Shown: positions 1-10,905 of the stretch, one piece after another
Layout of the letters: every line of letters starts with the position of its first letter
How positions within the stretch are numbered: position 1 is the first letter of the stretch
NCBI GenBank assembly: GCA_025738555.1
Contig: JAOVFP010000010.1
Coordinates: forward strand, 3,607,501 to 3,671,500
Direction of reading: 5' to 3'
Origin: Cyathus striatus
Lineage: Eukaryota > Basidiomycota > Agaricomycetes > Agaricales > Nidulariaceae
Length of the DNA: 64,000 bases
Notes under the pieces: generated by a model
The model's input: only the letters and a program-made list of their open reading frames with translations
Told to the model about the DNA's origin: nothing
The model's database searches: none
Translations under genes and position numbers: made by a program

Positions 1-1680
1 CAGCCACTTCATTAGTTCAGTATACTAATAAAGCGGACTACAAGTAATTAGTATTGAGGTATAGTAGTAACACTAGTACTTAGTTAGTATGGTCAGCCAC
101 TTCATTAGTATACTAGTAAAGCGGACTACAAGTATTAGTAGTGAAGTATAGTAATAGTACTAGTAATAAAGCGAAGTACAAGTATTTGTATAGTGGTCAG
201 CCACTTCATTAGTTCAGAATACTAATAAAGCGGACTACAAGTATTAGTATTGAGGTATAGTAGTAACACTAGTACTAAGTATGGTCAGCCACTTCATTAG
301 TATAGTATACTAGTAAAGCGGACTACAAGTATTAGTATTGAAGTATAGTAATAGTACTAGTAATAAAGCGAAGTACAAGTATTAGTATTGAAGTATAGTG
401 GTCAGCCACTTCATTAGTTCAGTATACTAATAAAGCGGACTACAAGTATAAGTATTGAGGTATAGTAGTAACACTAGTACTTAGTATGGTCAGCCACTTC
501 ATTAGTATAGTATACTAGTAAAGCGGACTACAAGTATTAGTATAGTAATAGTAGTAGTAATAGAGCGGAGTACAAGTATTAGTATTGAAGTATAGTAATA
601 GTAATAGTAATAGAGCGGAGTACAAGTATTGATAGTAATAACACTAGTACTTATGGTCAGCCACTTCATTAGTATAGTATACTAGTAAAGCGGACTACAA
701 GTATTAGTATTGAAGTATAGTAATAGTAATAGTAATAGAGCGGAGTACAAGTATTGATAGTAATAACACTAGTACTTATGGTCAGCCACTTCATTAGTAT
801 AGTATACTAGTAAAGCGGACTACAAGTATTAGTATAGTAATAGTAATAGTAATAGAGCGGAGTACAAGTATTGATAGTAATAACACTAGTACTTATGGTC
901 AGCCACTTCATTAGTATAGTATACTAGTAAAGCGGACTACAAGTATTAGTATAGTAATAGTAATAGTAATAGAGCGGAGTACAAGTATTGATAGTAATAA
1001 CACTAGTACTTATGGTCAGCCACTTCATTAGTATAGTATACTAGTAAAGCAGACTACAAGTATTAGTATAGTAATGGTAATAGTACTAGAGCGGAGTACA
1101 AGTATTGATAGTAATAACACTAGTACTTATGGTCAGCCACTTCATTAGTATAGTATACTAGTAAAGCAGACTACAAGTATTAGTATAGTAATGGTAATAG
1201 TAATAAAGCGGAGTACAAGTATTAGTATTGAGGTATAGTAATAACACTAGTACTTAGTATGGTCAGCCACTTCATTAGTATAGTATACTAGTAAAGCGGA
1301 CTACAAGTATTAGTATTGAAGTATAGTAATAGTAATAGTAATAATGCGGAGTACAAGTATTAATAGTAACAACACTAGTACTTATGGTCAGCCACTTCAT
1401 TAGTATAGTATACTAGTAAAGCGGACTACAAGTATTAGTAGTGAAGTATAGTAATAGTACTAGTAATAAAGCGAAGTATAAGTAATAGTATTGAAGTATA
1501 GTGGTCAGCCACTTCATTAGTTCAGTATACTAATAAAGCGGACTACAAGTATTAGTATTGAAGGATAGTAATAGTAATAGTAATAGAGCGGACTACAAGT
1601 AGTGGTAATAGTTAGTACTTCAGTAGTATACTAATAAAGCGGACTACAAGTACTTATTATGGTCAGCCACTTCAATTGTG
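1..1680. repeat. Tandem satellite in rDNA-spacer-like sequence
   Basis: The motif gtcagccacttcatt recurs about 15 times (near 1, 94, 198, 286, 403, 491, 658, 783, 900, 1017, 1134, 1264, 1389, 1506 and 1664). Most spacings are 88-130 bp, and three consecutive units are 117 bp. Inside each unit are shorter echoes built from agcggactacaag and tattagtat. The array sits about 1.3 kb upstream of an 18S rRNA start, so it is most simply a subrepeat array of the rDNA intergenic spacer. No coding potential is seen. The array probably continues beyond the left edge. Confidence 0.85.
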
Positions 1681-3024
1681 AGACATAGCATGAAAACATG
1701 AATATCTCAGCAACAAGTGAGGCTACCGGCCTGATCTTTTGCGTTGGAATCGTCTCAATTAGATCTATCTATCGGTGTATAGAATGTAAAATGCAGAGGT
1801 GTGTACATATACAAACTCGATATTCTCATAGGTAGATAAATGGGAAAAGGCTTATATCTCTGCACGCAGTGGTGGTCATTCTACGGTCTATACACCATTA
1901 GAATCATCGCAATAAGAGCTTTAAAATGAGCTATAGATCATGCAGAACGGATGCCCTCGCTATACAATTGCCCAAAGACTATATGACAGAAGTAGGATGA
2001 AAACAGAGAACCATTAATATCTCCGCAAGGAATGATGCTAGCGAGCTGATTGTTTTACCATCTGAAAGGTCTCTATTAGAGCTTTAAAACAAGCTATTGA
2101 ACGTATTTTTGAACCGTTAGAATGATTACTATTGCAGGGTTTGTTGGTTTCTGAAATCCATGTCAAATTTTATTTCGCATTTTTCACCCCCTTCCTGACC
2201 GAATTTTGCCAAACAAAATACAGAGTCCTACTGGTGTATATGTCCCCTTGGTCAGTTCACTTCGAGTTTTGCAAGGGGATGATAAAAATTGAAAAAGTGT
2301 GGCCACTGGTCTCAGTTGGAGGCCATTCCTCACGCCTTAAGGAGGGAGCGTCACAATAGGACCAAACAAAGGGGTTTGCCTACTACATGGGAAGAAAGTG
2401 TGAACTAGTACCAAACAAACATTGTTTGATGGGTGCTATAGTAGCTTAGTATGCCATAATTCCACAGAGGGGTGAACACGGGGACCTAGTCTCATGTTTA
2501 GTAGTCCTTCACTGGTGGATGCGGGGTGGCTGGCTTACCTTGGACCGAGTTATTGATGAAACTGTCTACAGTGTGTACTGACTTGGAATGGGTGTGAGCT
2601 TGGTAGTAGTATTTGTTCTCGGACAAATGCAATGCCAATTAACGTCATGTACTACTATTATTGTAGTGCATGCATTGAGTGAGGGGTGCGGATTGCTTGC
2701 TAATAGCTATGCATGAAGCCACTAATACATTGGGAATCCGCCGCGACTGTGCAGGCACTATTCGTTAGTGAAGCCGGTTGTTGGTAGTTCTCTCTGAAGG
2801 TGCTTTCATCTGGTTGATGATTTTCATTGACCGGGTAAAGGTACTTGAAGAATGTGAGATCGGGGGATTAGGCGAGTCTGATCGTGATAGTTGATTGCAC
2901 TAGTCCGCTAGATGAATCGAGTGTTGCAGTTGGGCTTTTGTTTCAATTGGTGTAGTGAAAAACTCCTTAACCTGCGAATGCGACCTTGCGGTTGCTAGTA
3001 GCGGGCGTTTGGGAATTGAGTAGT
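1681..3024 (+). other. Probable rDNA intergenic spacer and 5' external transcribed spacer
   Basis: Non-repetitive sequence between the satellite and the 18S start. Its position implies spacer plus 5' ETS, and the Pol I promoter should lie here, but I cannot recognise one. I looked for a 5S rRNA gene, which many agaricomycetes keep in this spacer, and saw none. The 75-aa reading frame at 2132-2359 has no recognisable features. Confidence 0.55.
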
Positions 3025-3797
3025 TACCTGGTTGATCCTGCCAGTAGTCATATGCTTGTCTCAAAGATTAAGCCATGCATGTCTAAGTATAAACAAATTT
3101 GTACTGTGAAACTGCGAATGGCTCATTAAATCAGTTATAGTTTATTTGATGATACCTTGCTACATGGATAACTGTGGTAATTCTAGAGCTAATACATGCA
3201 TTTAAGCCCCGACTTCTGGAAGGGGTGTATTTATTAGATAAAAAACCAACGCGGTTCGCCGCTCCTTGGTGATTCATAATAACTTCTCGAATCGCATGGC
3301 CTTGTGCCGGCGATGCTTCATTCAAATATCTGCCCTATCAACTTTCGATGGTAGGATAGAGGCCTACCATGGTTTCAACGGGTAACGGGGAATAAGGGTT
3401 CGATTCCGGAGAGGGAGCCTGAGAAACGGCTACCACATCCAGCGCGCAAATTACCCAATCCCGACACGGGGAGGTAGTGACAATAAATAACAATATAGGG
3501 CTCTTTCGGGTCTTATAATTGGAATGAGTACAATTTAAATCCATTAACGAGGAACAATTGGAGGGCAAGTCTGGTGCCAGCAGCCGCGGTAATTCCAGCT
3601 CCAATAGCGTATATTAAAGTTGTTGCAGTTAAAAAGCTCGTAGTTGAACTTCAGATTTGGCTGGATGGTCCGCTTAACGGCGTGTACTGTCTGGCTGAGT
3701 CTTACCTCTTGGTGAGCCGGCGTGCCCTTTATTGGTGTGCGTCGGGGAACCAGGACTTTTACCTTGAGAAAATTAGAGTGTTCAAAGCAGGCCTTTG
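3025..3797 (+). rRNA. 18S rRNA gene, 5' fragment (truncated, with internal deletion)
   Basis: The sequence opens with the conserved SSU 5' end (tacctggttgatcctgcc) and runs through hallmark segments such as gccagcagccgcggtaatt near 3577 and gagaaaattagagtgttc near 3766. The variable regions are of basidiomycete type. It stops after about 770 nt, at the conserved ttcaaagcaggcctttg, so more than half of the gene is missing. A highly conserved stretch is also gone: after accacatcca (near 3441) the usual aggaaggcagcag is absent and the sequence resumes at gcgcgcaaatt. The truncation and deletion make this a pseudogene fragment, not a working rRNA gene. Confidence 0.93.
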
Positions 3798-3801
3798 GAC
3801 G

Positions 3802-3835
<34 letters not shown>

Positions 3836-3845
3836 AGTGAAGAAA
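3798..3845 (+). rRNA. 28S rRNA internal fragment fused to the 18S fragment
   Basis: About 48 nt match the conserved LSU stretch gcaatgtgatttctgcccag followed by tgctctgaatgtcaaagtg and gaagaaa. In an intact gene this lies far inside 28S. Here it directly follows 18S in the same orientation, so the rest of 18S, ITS1, 5.8S, ITS2 and most of the 28S 5' half are missing. It ends a few tens of nt before the 28S region where R2-type elements insert, and Ty3 gag sequence begins at once. Confidence 0.85.
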
Positions 3846-4576
3846 AATTGGTTTGCCTGGCCATTGTACTAACCAAGTTGCTTCTTGAGAATGATCTGGA
3901 TGTCCTCGTTATGAAGGATTCACAGAAACTGTCCAAGTATCTTGTACAGTTCAACAGGCTTGCACAGCGCACCGACTGGGATGATAAGTCCTTATGCCAC
4001 CAACTCTATTCCAGGTTTCCAGGTTGCATTAAGGATGAGATCTCTCATATTGAGAAACCTACCACAAAGCGCGGGATGATTAAGCTAGCTCAAGGGATCG
4101 ATAGTCGGTACTGGGAACACCAGTCCGAGCATACGCGGGAATCCCACCAGCCTCAGGGTCCGCGGGTTCCGGATAGCTCTGTTAGAGCTACTACAAACCG
4201 CCCCGCAGTCACCCCGGCGCCTTCCCACCTCATTTCGGGCCAATATGCACCCTGTCTGAGCTATCCCCACCATGCTGGTAGTCACCCACCTCGTTCCTCG
4301 CAGCCTCCCCAACAGCGGAGGCCGGAATTGAATGACAAGGTTGGTCAAGATGGCAAACTTTTGCCACAAGAACGTCAGCGTCGCATGGACAACAATCTAT
4401 GCTTGTTCTGAGGTAATCCGGGGCATCGCGCCAAAGAATGTTCCCGCTCTGCCTCTTCCGCGGCTAGAGCCCGGGCATCCAGAATATCCGCTTCGGCTCC
4501 TACATCGGCTTCTGTGGGTCCCTTGACCCGCAGGTCCGCGCCTCTTTCCAACCTGGCTTCAGGTTTGAAAAAATAG
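3846..4576 (+). pseudogene. Ty3 Gag, N-terminally truncated with a stop in the zinc knuckle
   Basis: Capsid-like sequence aligned by eye with the intact Gag at 54312-55904: the segment from LVQFNRLAQRTDWDD to IKLAQGIDSRYWE matches its counterpart there. The N-terminal half is missing and the frame opens directly out of 28S rRNA sequence. The CCHC zinc knuckle is broken: after NNLCLF the second cysteine codon is TGA (4409-4411), then GNPGHRAKEC follows in frame. Gag continues to TAG at 4574-4576. The proline/serine-rich stretch between capsid and knuckle is usual for the family. Confidence 0.85.
4567..4576 (+). promoter_or_regulatory. Degenerate -1 frameshift site at the gag/pol junction
   Basis: Gag ends TTG AAA AAA TAG. 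Pol is open in the -1 frame across this point (about 4573 onward), with no stop before the protease. The sibling element has a canonical A AAA AAA heptamer at the same place; here the first A is G. See 54312-54321. Confidence 0.6.
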
Positions 4577-7500
4577 GGAGCGGTCCTCTGGACACCACAC
4601 AAGCCGAGGACCGCGTTGTTCCCCCTTGTGCGCAGCCGATGCAGGTAAGACTCAACGCTTCCGCTCTTTCCGACCCCAATGCCCTTCATATTCCACTTTG
4701 TAGTACCATCCATGCTCTCCCTACACCCTGTACAGTTTCATATAGCGCTCTAGTCGATTCGGGTTCTACCCATTGTTTTATGGATTCATCTTTCGTTCAG
4801 ACACATGCTATTCCTACCTCACCTACTCCACCTATCGCTCTCAGACTTTTTGATGGCACCACCAATCATGTTATAACCGAGTTCGTTACACTGCCTGTAC
4901 TATTCCCTACCGGTGAATGTATTACAGTTGAACTCTATGTGACACCTCTTGATTCCGTGTGTTCTGCAGTCCTAGGATACAATTGGCTCACCCGCTTCAA
5001 TCCGTTGATTGACTGGGTATCGGGCTCATTAACATTCCGGACTCCAGTCACTTCCGAGCGACTTCCGCTCAAATCCGGGATCTCGGAACCAGGTTCCGCT
5101 TCCGAGGATCCATCTCCGGTCACCTCTGATGAGTCTCTGCCACCTCCTCCTAGCATTTCGCTAATAAACGGTGCCGCCTTCTCACGTGCATGCCGTTTAG
5201 AGGGAGCACAGACTTTCCGTATCCAGCTTGGTGCTGTTGCTTCCGCCGCTGCCCTCAATCCAGAGGAAGCTCCGGATCTCTCTTCCATACCATCTGAGTA
5301 TCACAAGTTTGCTGATGTATTTAGCAAGTCCCGGGCAGATACACTTGCCCCTCACCGTCCCTATGACTTAAAGATCAACCTAGAGGAAGGTGCTTCACCT
5401 CCTGTAGGTCGGATCTATTCCCTTTCCCAATCCGAGCTTTCCGCTCTTCGGGATTTCATTGATGAACATATCCAGATCGGATTCATTCAACCTTCGCGCT
5501 CTCCGCATGGGGCTCCCATCCTTTTTGTCCGCAAGAAGGACAGATTGCTTCGGCTTTGTGTGGATTTCTGCGGGTTGAACGCTATTTCTAAAAAGGATCG
5601 TTATCCTTTGCCACTCATTTCAGATTTGCTCGACAGTTCCCGTCGCGCCCGTATCTACACCAAGATCGACCTGCGTCATGCGTACCACCTGGTCCGCATT
5701 GCTGAGGATGATGAATGGAAAACCGCTTTCCGGACTTGCTATGGATCCTTTGAATGGCTAGTCATGCCCTTCGGACTTTCCAATGCACCCGCGGGTTTCC
5801 AACGCTTCATGAATGACGTTTTCAAAGATCTTCTCGATGTGTGCGTCATAGTTTATTTGGATGACATCCTTATATACTCTGATAACCTTGCGCAACATCG
5901 CCAACATGTCAGGGAAGTTTTGCGTTGACTCCGGAAGCACGGGTTGTATGCATGCGCGGATAAGTGTGAGTTCCACTCGGAATCCGTGGAATATCTCGGA
6001 TATATACTATCGCCCAACGGTCTCACCATGTCTCCAACAAAGGTGAAGACTATTCAAGAATGGCCGGAACCAAGGAAAGTAAAAGACATTCAATCTTTCC
6101 TTGGGTTTGCTAATTTCTATCGACGTTTTATATACAACTATTCCGACATAGTTGTTCCGCTCACCCGCCTTACCCGGAAGGGTAATCCGTGGAACTTCTC
6201 AGAAAAATGCCGTTCTGCTTTCACTGAACTTAAGGACGCTTTCACGTCAGCACCCATTCTTACCCATTGGGTTCCCGACAAGCAGCTCATCGTGGAAACC
6301 GATGCTTCGGATTACGCATTGGCTGCTATCCTGTCTATAGTTTCTGATGATGGCAAGATTCACCCTATCGCTTTCCACTCACGAACCTTTACACCTCCCA
6401 AGTTAAACTACGACACCCACGACAAGGAATTGCTTGCTATCTTCGAAGCATTCCAAGTCTGGCGTCATTACCTGGAAGGTTCCGGTTCACCCATTGACGT
6501 TGTCACAGACCACAAGAACTTGGAATACTTTTCCACAACCAAGATCTTGTCCCGACGATAAGCCCGATGGTCCGAGTATCTTTCCCAGTTCAATCTAGTT
6601 ATCCGCTTTCGACCCGGAAAACTTGGGGCGAAGCCAGATGCTCTGACTAGACGATGGGACGTCTACCCTAAAGAGGGGGATAGCGACTACGCTAAGGTCA
6701 ATCCATATAACTATCGTCCAGTGTTCACACAGGAACAGCTTATCACTTCTCTCCGAGCAACATCACTTATTGTACCCGCTCTTCGCGCTAGTATCATCAT
6801 GGACATTGAACAGTTACATACTGATATATTATCAGCTCTCCCTAATGACCCGGTCGCAGTTATCCGAATGCGGACTCCTGAGAATCGTTGGACTGTAACC
6901 CTGGACGGTTTCCTCTGTCTAGATAACTGGATCTATGTTCCGGACTCTGGAACCCTTCAGCTTCGGGTTTTACAGTACAAACACGACCACCCGCTTTCAG
7001 GACACCTTGGACAGAACAAGACCCTCGAGCTAATTCGACGCGAATATACTTGGCCGCTTATACGGACGTTTGTAAAGGACTATTGTAAGTCTTGTAATAC
7101 TTGCATGCGTTCTAAACCACAGCGCCACCACCCGTATGGAACCCTGAAACAACTTCCGGTTCCTGGACGCCCATGGCATTCAATATCTATGGATTTCATA
7201 GATCAACTTCCAAAATCATCGGCTTCCAAGTATGATTCTATACTCGTTATCGTGGATCGTTTCTCCAAGCAATCTATCTTCATTCCCACTCATACCACTT
7301 GCTCTTCTTCCGACCTTGCGCTTCTATTTGTACTTCATGTCTTTTCCAAGCACGGAGTCCCGGAACACATCACTTCTGATCGTGGTTCCGAGTTTGTGTC
7401 ACATTTCTTCCGCTCCCTCGGTACGGCCCTTGACATCACTTTACATTTCACCTCGGGTTATCACCCTGAAGGCGACGGCCAAACAGAACGCACAAACCAA

Positions 7501-8274
7501 ACTCTGGAACAATACCTTCGGGCCTACTGCAACTACCAGCAGGATAACTGGTGTGATCTCTTACCTCTTGCTGAATTTGCTTACAATAATGCACCGAGCG
7601 CAACCACAGGAATTTCACCATTCTACGCAAACAAGGGTTATCACCTGAACCTTGCAATACATCCGGAACGTGATCTCACTTCCGCTCGTGCCCGGCACTT
7701 CGCAGTAAACCTCGAGGAACTTCACGAGATGCTTTGGACCGAAATACTCAGTGCGCAGAAACATTACCAAGCACCCGCCGATGCGCATCGCAAACCCGCA
7801 CCCGCATTCCCCGTCGGGACAAAGGTATATGTCAAAGCCGAGTACTTCTGGACAACCCGACCATCCCGGAAACTTGCAGAAAAGTTCCTAGGACCTTTTG
7901 AAGTCATCGCACTTGCCGGATCGCATTCGCGTACCTTGCGCCTTCCAGAACAATTTCATGCAGTCCACCCAGTATTCCATGTATCCATGCTTGAACCCAA
8001 TACTGAAAATACTATCCCAGATCACATTATTCCTCCACCACCACCTGTCCAGGTTGATGGTGATATTGAATATGAGGTCTCGGAAATATTGGACTCTAAA
8101 CTGGATCGCCATTTGCATTGCAAACTGAGGTACTATGTACACTGGCTAGGGTATGAAGGGACCGATGAAGAGTTTTCATGGCTTCCGGCCACGGAACTGG
8201 AACACACTACGGATATCATTGAAGAGTTCCACTCCCGCTATCCGGATAAGCCCGGCCCTACTCCTATTTCTTAA
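4573..8274 (+). pseudogene. Ty3 Pol polyprotein (protease, RT, RNase H, integrase, chromodomain)
   Basis: One frame, -1 relative to gag, broken by TGA at 5926-5928 and TAA at 6559-6561. Domains in order: retropepsin with ALVDSGSTHC near 4755; reverse transcriptase with the YLDD catalytic box near 5860; RNase H with VETDASDYAL near 6295; integrase HHCC zinc domain (HDHPLSGHLG ... CKSCNTC, about 6985-7110); integrase catalytic core with SMDFID near 7192, SDRGSEF near 7378 and a QTERTNQ region near 7485; C-terminal chromodomain with YYVHWLGYEGTDEEFSW near 8140. The natural stop is TAA at 8272-8274. The TGA replaces what is probably CGA (Arg) and the TAA probably CAA (Gln), both C-to-T changes. 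The chromodomain places it among chromoviruses, whose integrase is thought to read histone marks. Confidence 0.93.
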
Positions 8275-8398
8275 TTTTCATGTTACTTATTATCCACTTG
8301 CAGTTTCACCTTATACAAAAACCAAAAACAACAAATAACAACCAAAAAGCGAGATACAAGTACATTAATTCTTTGGTAACATGTTACGACCATTTCCA

Positions 8399-9523
8399 TC
8401 ACTCCCTCAACGTCTGCGACTCAACCCGAGCTCCTACTTCACTTTCCGACGCAATCCCGGAACCCGTAACAACTTCCTCGTACACATCCGGATCCCGGAG
8501 GCGTTCTGCGAGCAGGGTTTTGATGTTGGAAACATGGACGACATGCTCGGATACTTCGGCAACTACTCGCGACAACTTACCAAGTTCGCCTACCACTTGG
8601 CGATTGGTATCCGCGAGGATTCCGAGTTGAGTGATCATCTCCCTTTGCAAAGAGATGATAGTATCGTTCTGCAGCCACATCACGCTTAGGATGGATGTTG
8701 CGACATTCATGGAAGTGGACAAGGAGACCAGATTAGCAGAATCGTTTGCACTAGAGGATCGGAACGATGGACCCGCTACTGCGGATGAAGAACGGATAAA
8801 CTCATCATCTGTGTCGTCGATCCGAGCCCGCTTCATGCTTTGACGAGATGACTGGCGAGATGGCACAACGGATGGGGGACCCATGTGAGTATCCAAGTGT
8901 TCTGAAGGACCGGATGGAACGGGACTTGTTCCAGCTTTGTTCCGGCCTCGAGTGCTAAGGGAACATTTTCCCTTAAGCACCCCGCAAGCAACGCAAGCAC
9001 TACAGGGAGTTCCTATAAACTATACAGACCGATAATCATGTTTTACTCACCTGTTTGACTCCCTCAAGCGATAACACTCAGTTCCCCGATCCTGACAGTT
9101 TATGCAAGGCACATCATGATAGTATCATAGTTCCTTTGGCTCCCCAGAATCATCCGTACCCTTACCCTTACTATTTCCTATGTTTCCACCACTTTCCGCC
9201 TCATATCCAGAACCCGTCACATCTCCCGATGCTTCCGACCCACTCCCGACACTCGTCTCCGTCGGATTTACGACCCACGGCGTAACCGCGTTTGCCGCCG
9301 TCCCGGAACGAACAGAGGGAAGCGTTGCTGGTGGAACAGCAACGTACGCGGTGTTCTCCCGCCTTGGAGCCGGATTTATAGGCCTCGGCTTTGGTCTCAG
9401 CTTTCCGGAACTACTCCGGGATGCTGGAGTCGAATTTTCTGACTGTTGGTTGGCCGCACAATAGGCTAGGAAAGCAGCATAATCTTCCGAAGAAATATTT
9501 GCTAGATTGACACTCTTATCCAT
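8399..9523 (-). pseudogene. Antisense accessory gene of Ty3 copy 1 with a Zn2Cys6-spaced cysteine cluster
   Basis: Encoded opposite to pol, between the end of pol and the 3' LTR. Inferred structure: exon 1 9523-9051, intron 9050-9000 (51 nt, GTGAGT ... TGTAG), exon 2 8999-8399; the reading frame is kept, giving about 357 codons. Residues about 138-168 read C-x2-C-x6-C-x9-C-x2-C-x6-C (PCINCQDRGTEC, then nine residues, then CVACGVLKGKC). That is the spacing of fungal Zn(II)2Cys6 clusters, and it is assembled only by splicing. The N-terminus is Ser/Pro/Gly-rich; the C-terminal half is Ser-rich, then helical and probably coiled-coil. One in-frame TGA (9125-9127) interrupts exon 1. A TATATAA on the minus strand about 95 nt upstream may be its promoter. 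Its role is unknown. The 48667-56630 element lacks it. Confidence 0.62.
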
Positions 9524-9649
9524 GATGGGGGTTAGAAAGGAATCAGATGCGCATATGTTCTCTTATTTGAACATCTACTAACCAATAGGATTTCTTGTAT
9601 TATTTTTAGTTATATATTCTCACACACAGTATGACCTCGTGGGCTCGGC

Positions 9650-9665
9650 CCTAAAAGGGGGATAC
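9650..9665 (+). promoter_or_regulatory. Polypurine tract of Ty3 copy 1
   Basis: The purine run aaaaggggg followed by atac lies immediately before the 3' LTR TG. The same context (ggctcggcc ... ggatac|TGT) precedes the 3' LTR of the related minus-strand element. This is the expected primer for plus-strand DNA synthesis. Confidence 0.75.
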
Positions 9666-10431
9666 TGTTATATCCGTGTCCGGATACATCGTGCCGACGT
9701 TCCCACATGACCTTCCAACATACCCGGTCCATTCCCGGAACATACCCACTTCGGGTTTATACTTCCCGATGTTCCCGCCCAGGAACATACCCGGAACCCG
9801 TCGGGTTTTCTATTGGGTATCCTGGATACGTACTTTCTCTTATGATGGCCTCACCGCGTCATCATTCTATTACTCCTCTCTTCCATTCCTACTTATATGT
9901 TTCATTATGGCCTTTGTAGATTAGTTCCTTATTCTTCATTCTGAGCACGTCATTTGTGCCCCTACTCCGCTTTGCCAAGACTTCATTTCCTACTTACTCC
10001 TTTGACTTGTCCTTTGTATAATACTTCTACATTCGTATCTACAGGTTCCTACTTAGTATAAGTAGTCTTCCAGATGTAATAGGTAGTCTTCAGTATTCGT
10101 ATCAACTCTGTACACTTTCTTCCTACTCTAAGTTCTGAAACCCGCTCCGGGTTTTCCTTCGGGTTTCTCTCCCGCTACCTAGTGTAGTGGCGAAGCCCTC
10201 TCTTGTACTCTGGAACGTTTCCTTACATTAGATATCGTCTGTTGTGAAATACGAACCATTCCCTGGGGATATCCAGGCGGCGCAGCACACAAGCTGAAGC
10301 CACGGTTCTTTCCGCACTCCCGCTCTACGTTTCCGCACCCGTACTCACTTCGGGTTTCCGTTATAGTTCTCCCACACCCTCCGGGTGTCTTCGCAACCAC
10401 TTCTAAGCAGGAAGAGAATCGGTACGTAACA
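9666..10431 (+). repeat. 3' LTR of Ty3 copy 1 (766 bp)
   Basis: Starts TGTTATATCCGTG just after the polypurine tract and ends GGTACGTAACA. The ends match the LTR of the 48667-56630 element (TGTCATATCCGTG ... GGACGTGACA in element orientation). The interior differs, so this is a related but distinct LTR family. It is rich in repeated Pro/Gly-codon-like words such as cccggaac and cgggttt. Confidence 0.8.
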
Positions 10432-10905
10432 CATCCCAGACGTCTGTATCCAGTCCAAAAGTCTATCTTACTGCTTAGCTAATATGTAAATTACTGTATT
10501 TGTTCTAACTATATAGTTCCTCTAGCCATAGTTCTGTATGATATTTAATAGGTAGAGTAAAGTAGAGGAAGGGAGTCTCCTGTGCCCTGAGAAATACCAT
10601 CTAGCATCGTGCTTTAGTATTTGTGTGAGCTTTGAGATTCTAAGTGCAATGCGAAGTGAGAAGTCATAAGCCCGTGCTAAGTTCGAGATTAAGGAATGCG
10701 CATCAAAACGTGCATCAAAGCATTCGCTAAGCCGTTTCCCTTTGTGAACATCGGTCTTTGACACCTCCCCTTTTACTTTACTTTGCCTGGAAGCATTTTG
10801 CATCCGAGTCTTACCCACCGAGCACCTTCTTAGTGAACATATGTGGTGTAAGTGAAATTACATATATTTTAATTTATACTACGTTGCACTAAACTAGGTA
10901 CTTTA
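10432..10905. other. Unassigned sequence between two Ty3 elements
   Basis: No recognised feature. A minus-strand frame at 10522-10818 (98 aa, hydrophilic, rich in Lys/Arg/Ser) is open but matches nothing I recognise and has no clear start context. I do not call it a gene. Confidence 0.4.

Larger units (their letters stand above)
3846..10431 (+). mobile_element. Ty3/gypsy chromovirus copy 1, 5'-truncated
   Basis: A Ty3/gypsy (Metaviridae) LTR retrotransposon with gag, pol (protease, RT, RNase H, integrase, chromodomain), an antisense gene, a polypurine tract and a 3' LTR. The 5' LTR, primer-binding site and gag N-terminus are absent; the left end joins a 28S fragment. It is related to the full-length copy at 48667-56630: the same protein order, near-identical sequence around the polypurine tract (ggctcggcc..., ggatac before the LTR), and LTR ends of the type TGT(T/C)ATATCCGTG ... 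CGT(A/G)ACA. Three premature stops make it non-autonomous. No right-hand target duplication can be checked because the left end is lost. Confidence 0.9.

Noticed and set aside
1..1680. CRISPR-like array
   Set aside because: The repeat is a satellite with variable period and no unique spacers; the setting is eukaryotic.
1..3024. A 5S rRNA gene or coding gene in the spacer
   Set aside because: No sequence resembling 5S rRNA was found by eye, and the only frame (2132-2359) has no features.
3338..3804. Open frames on both strands over 3.3-3.8 kb
   Set aside because: They lie entirely inside the 18S rRNA segment.
10522..10818. 98-codon minus-strand ORF as a gene
   Set aside because: No recognisable domain, promoter or splice signals. 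Kept only as a note in the unassigned region.
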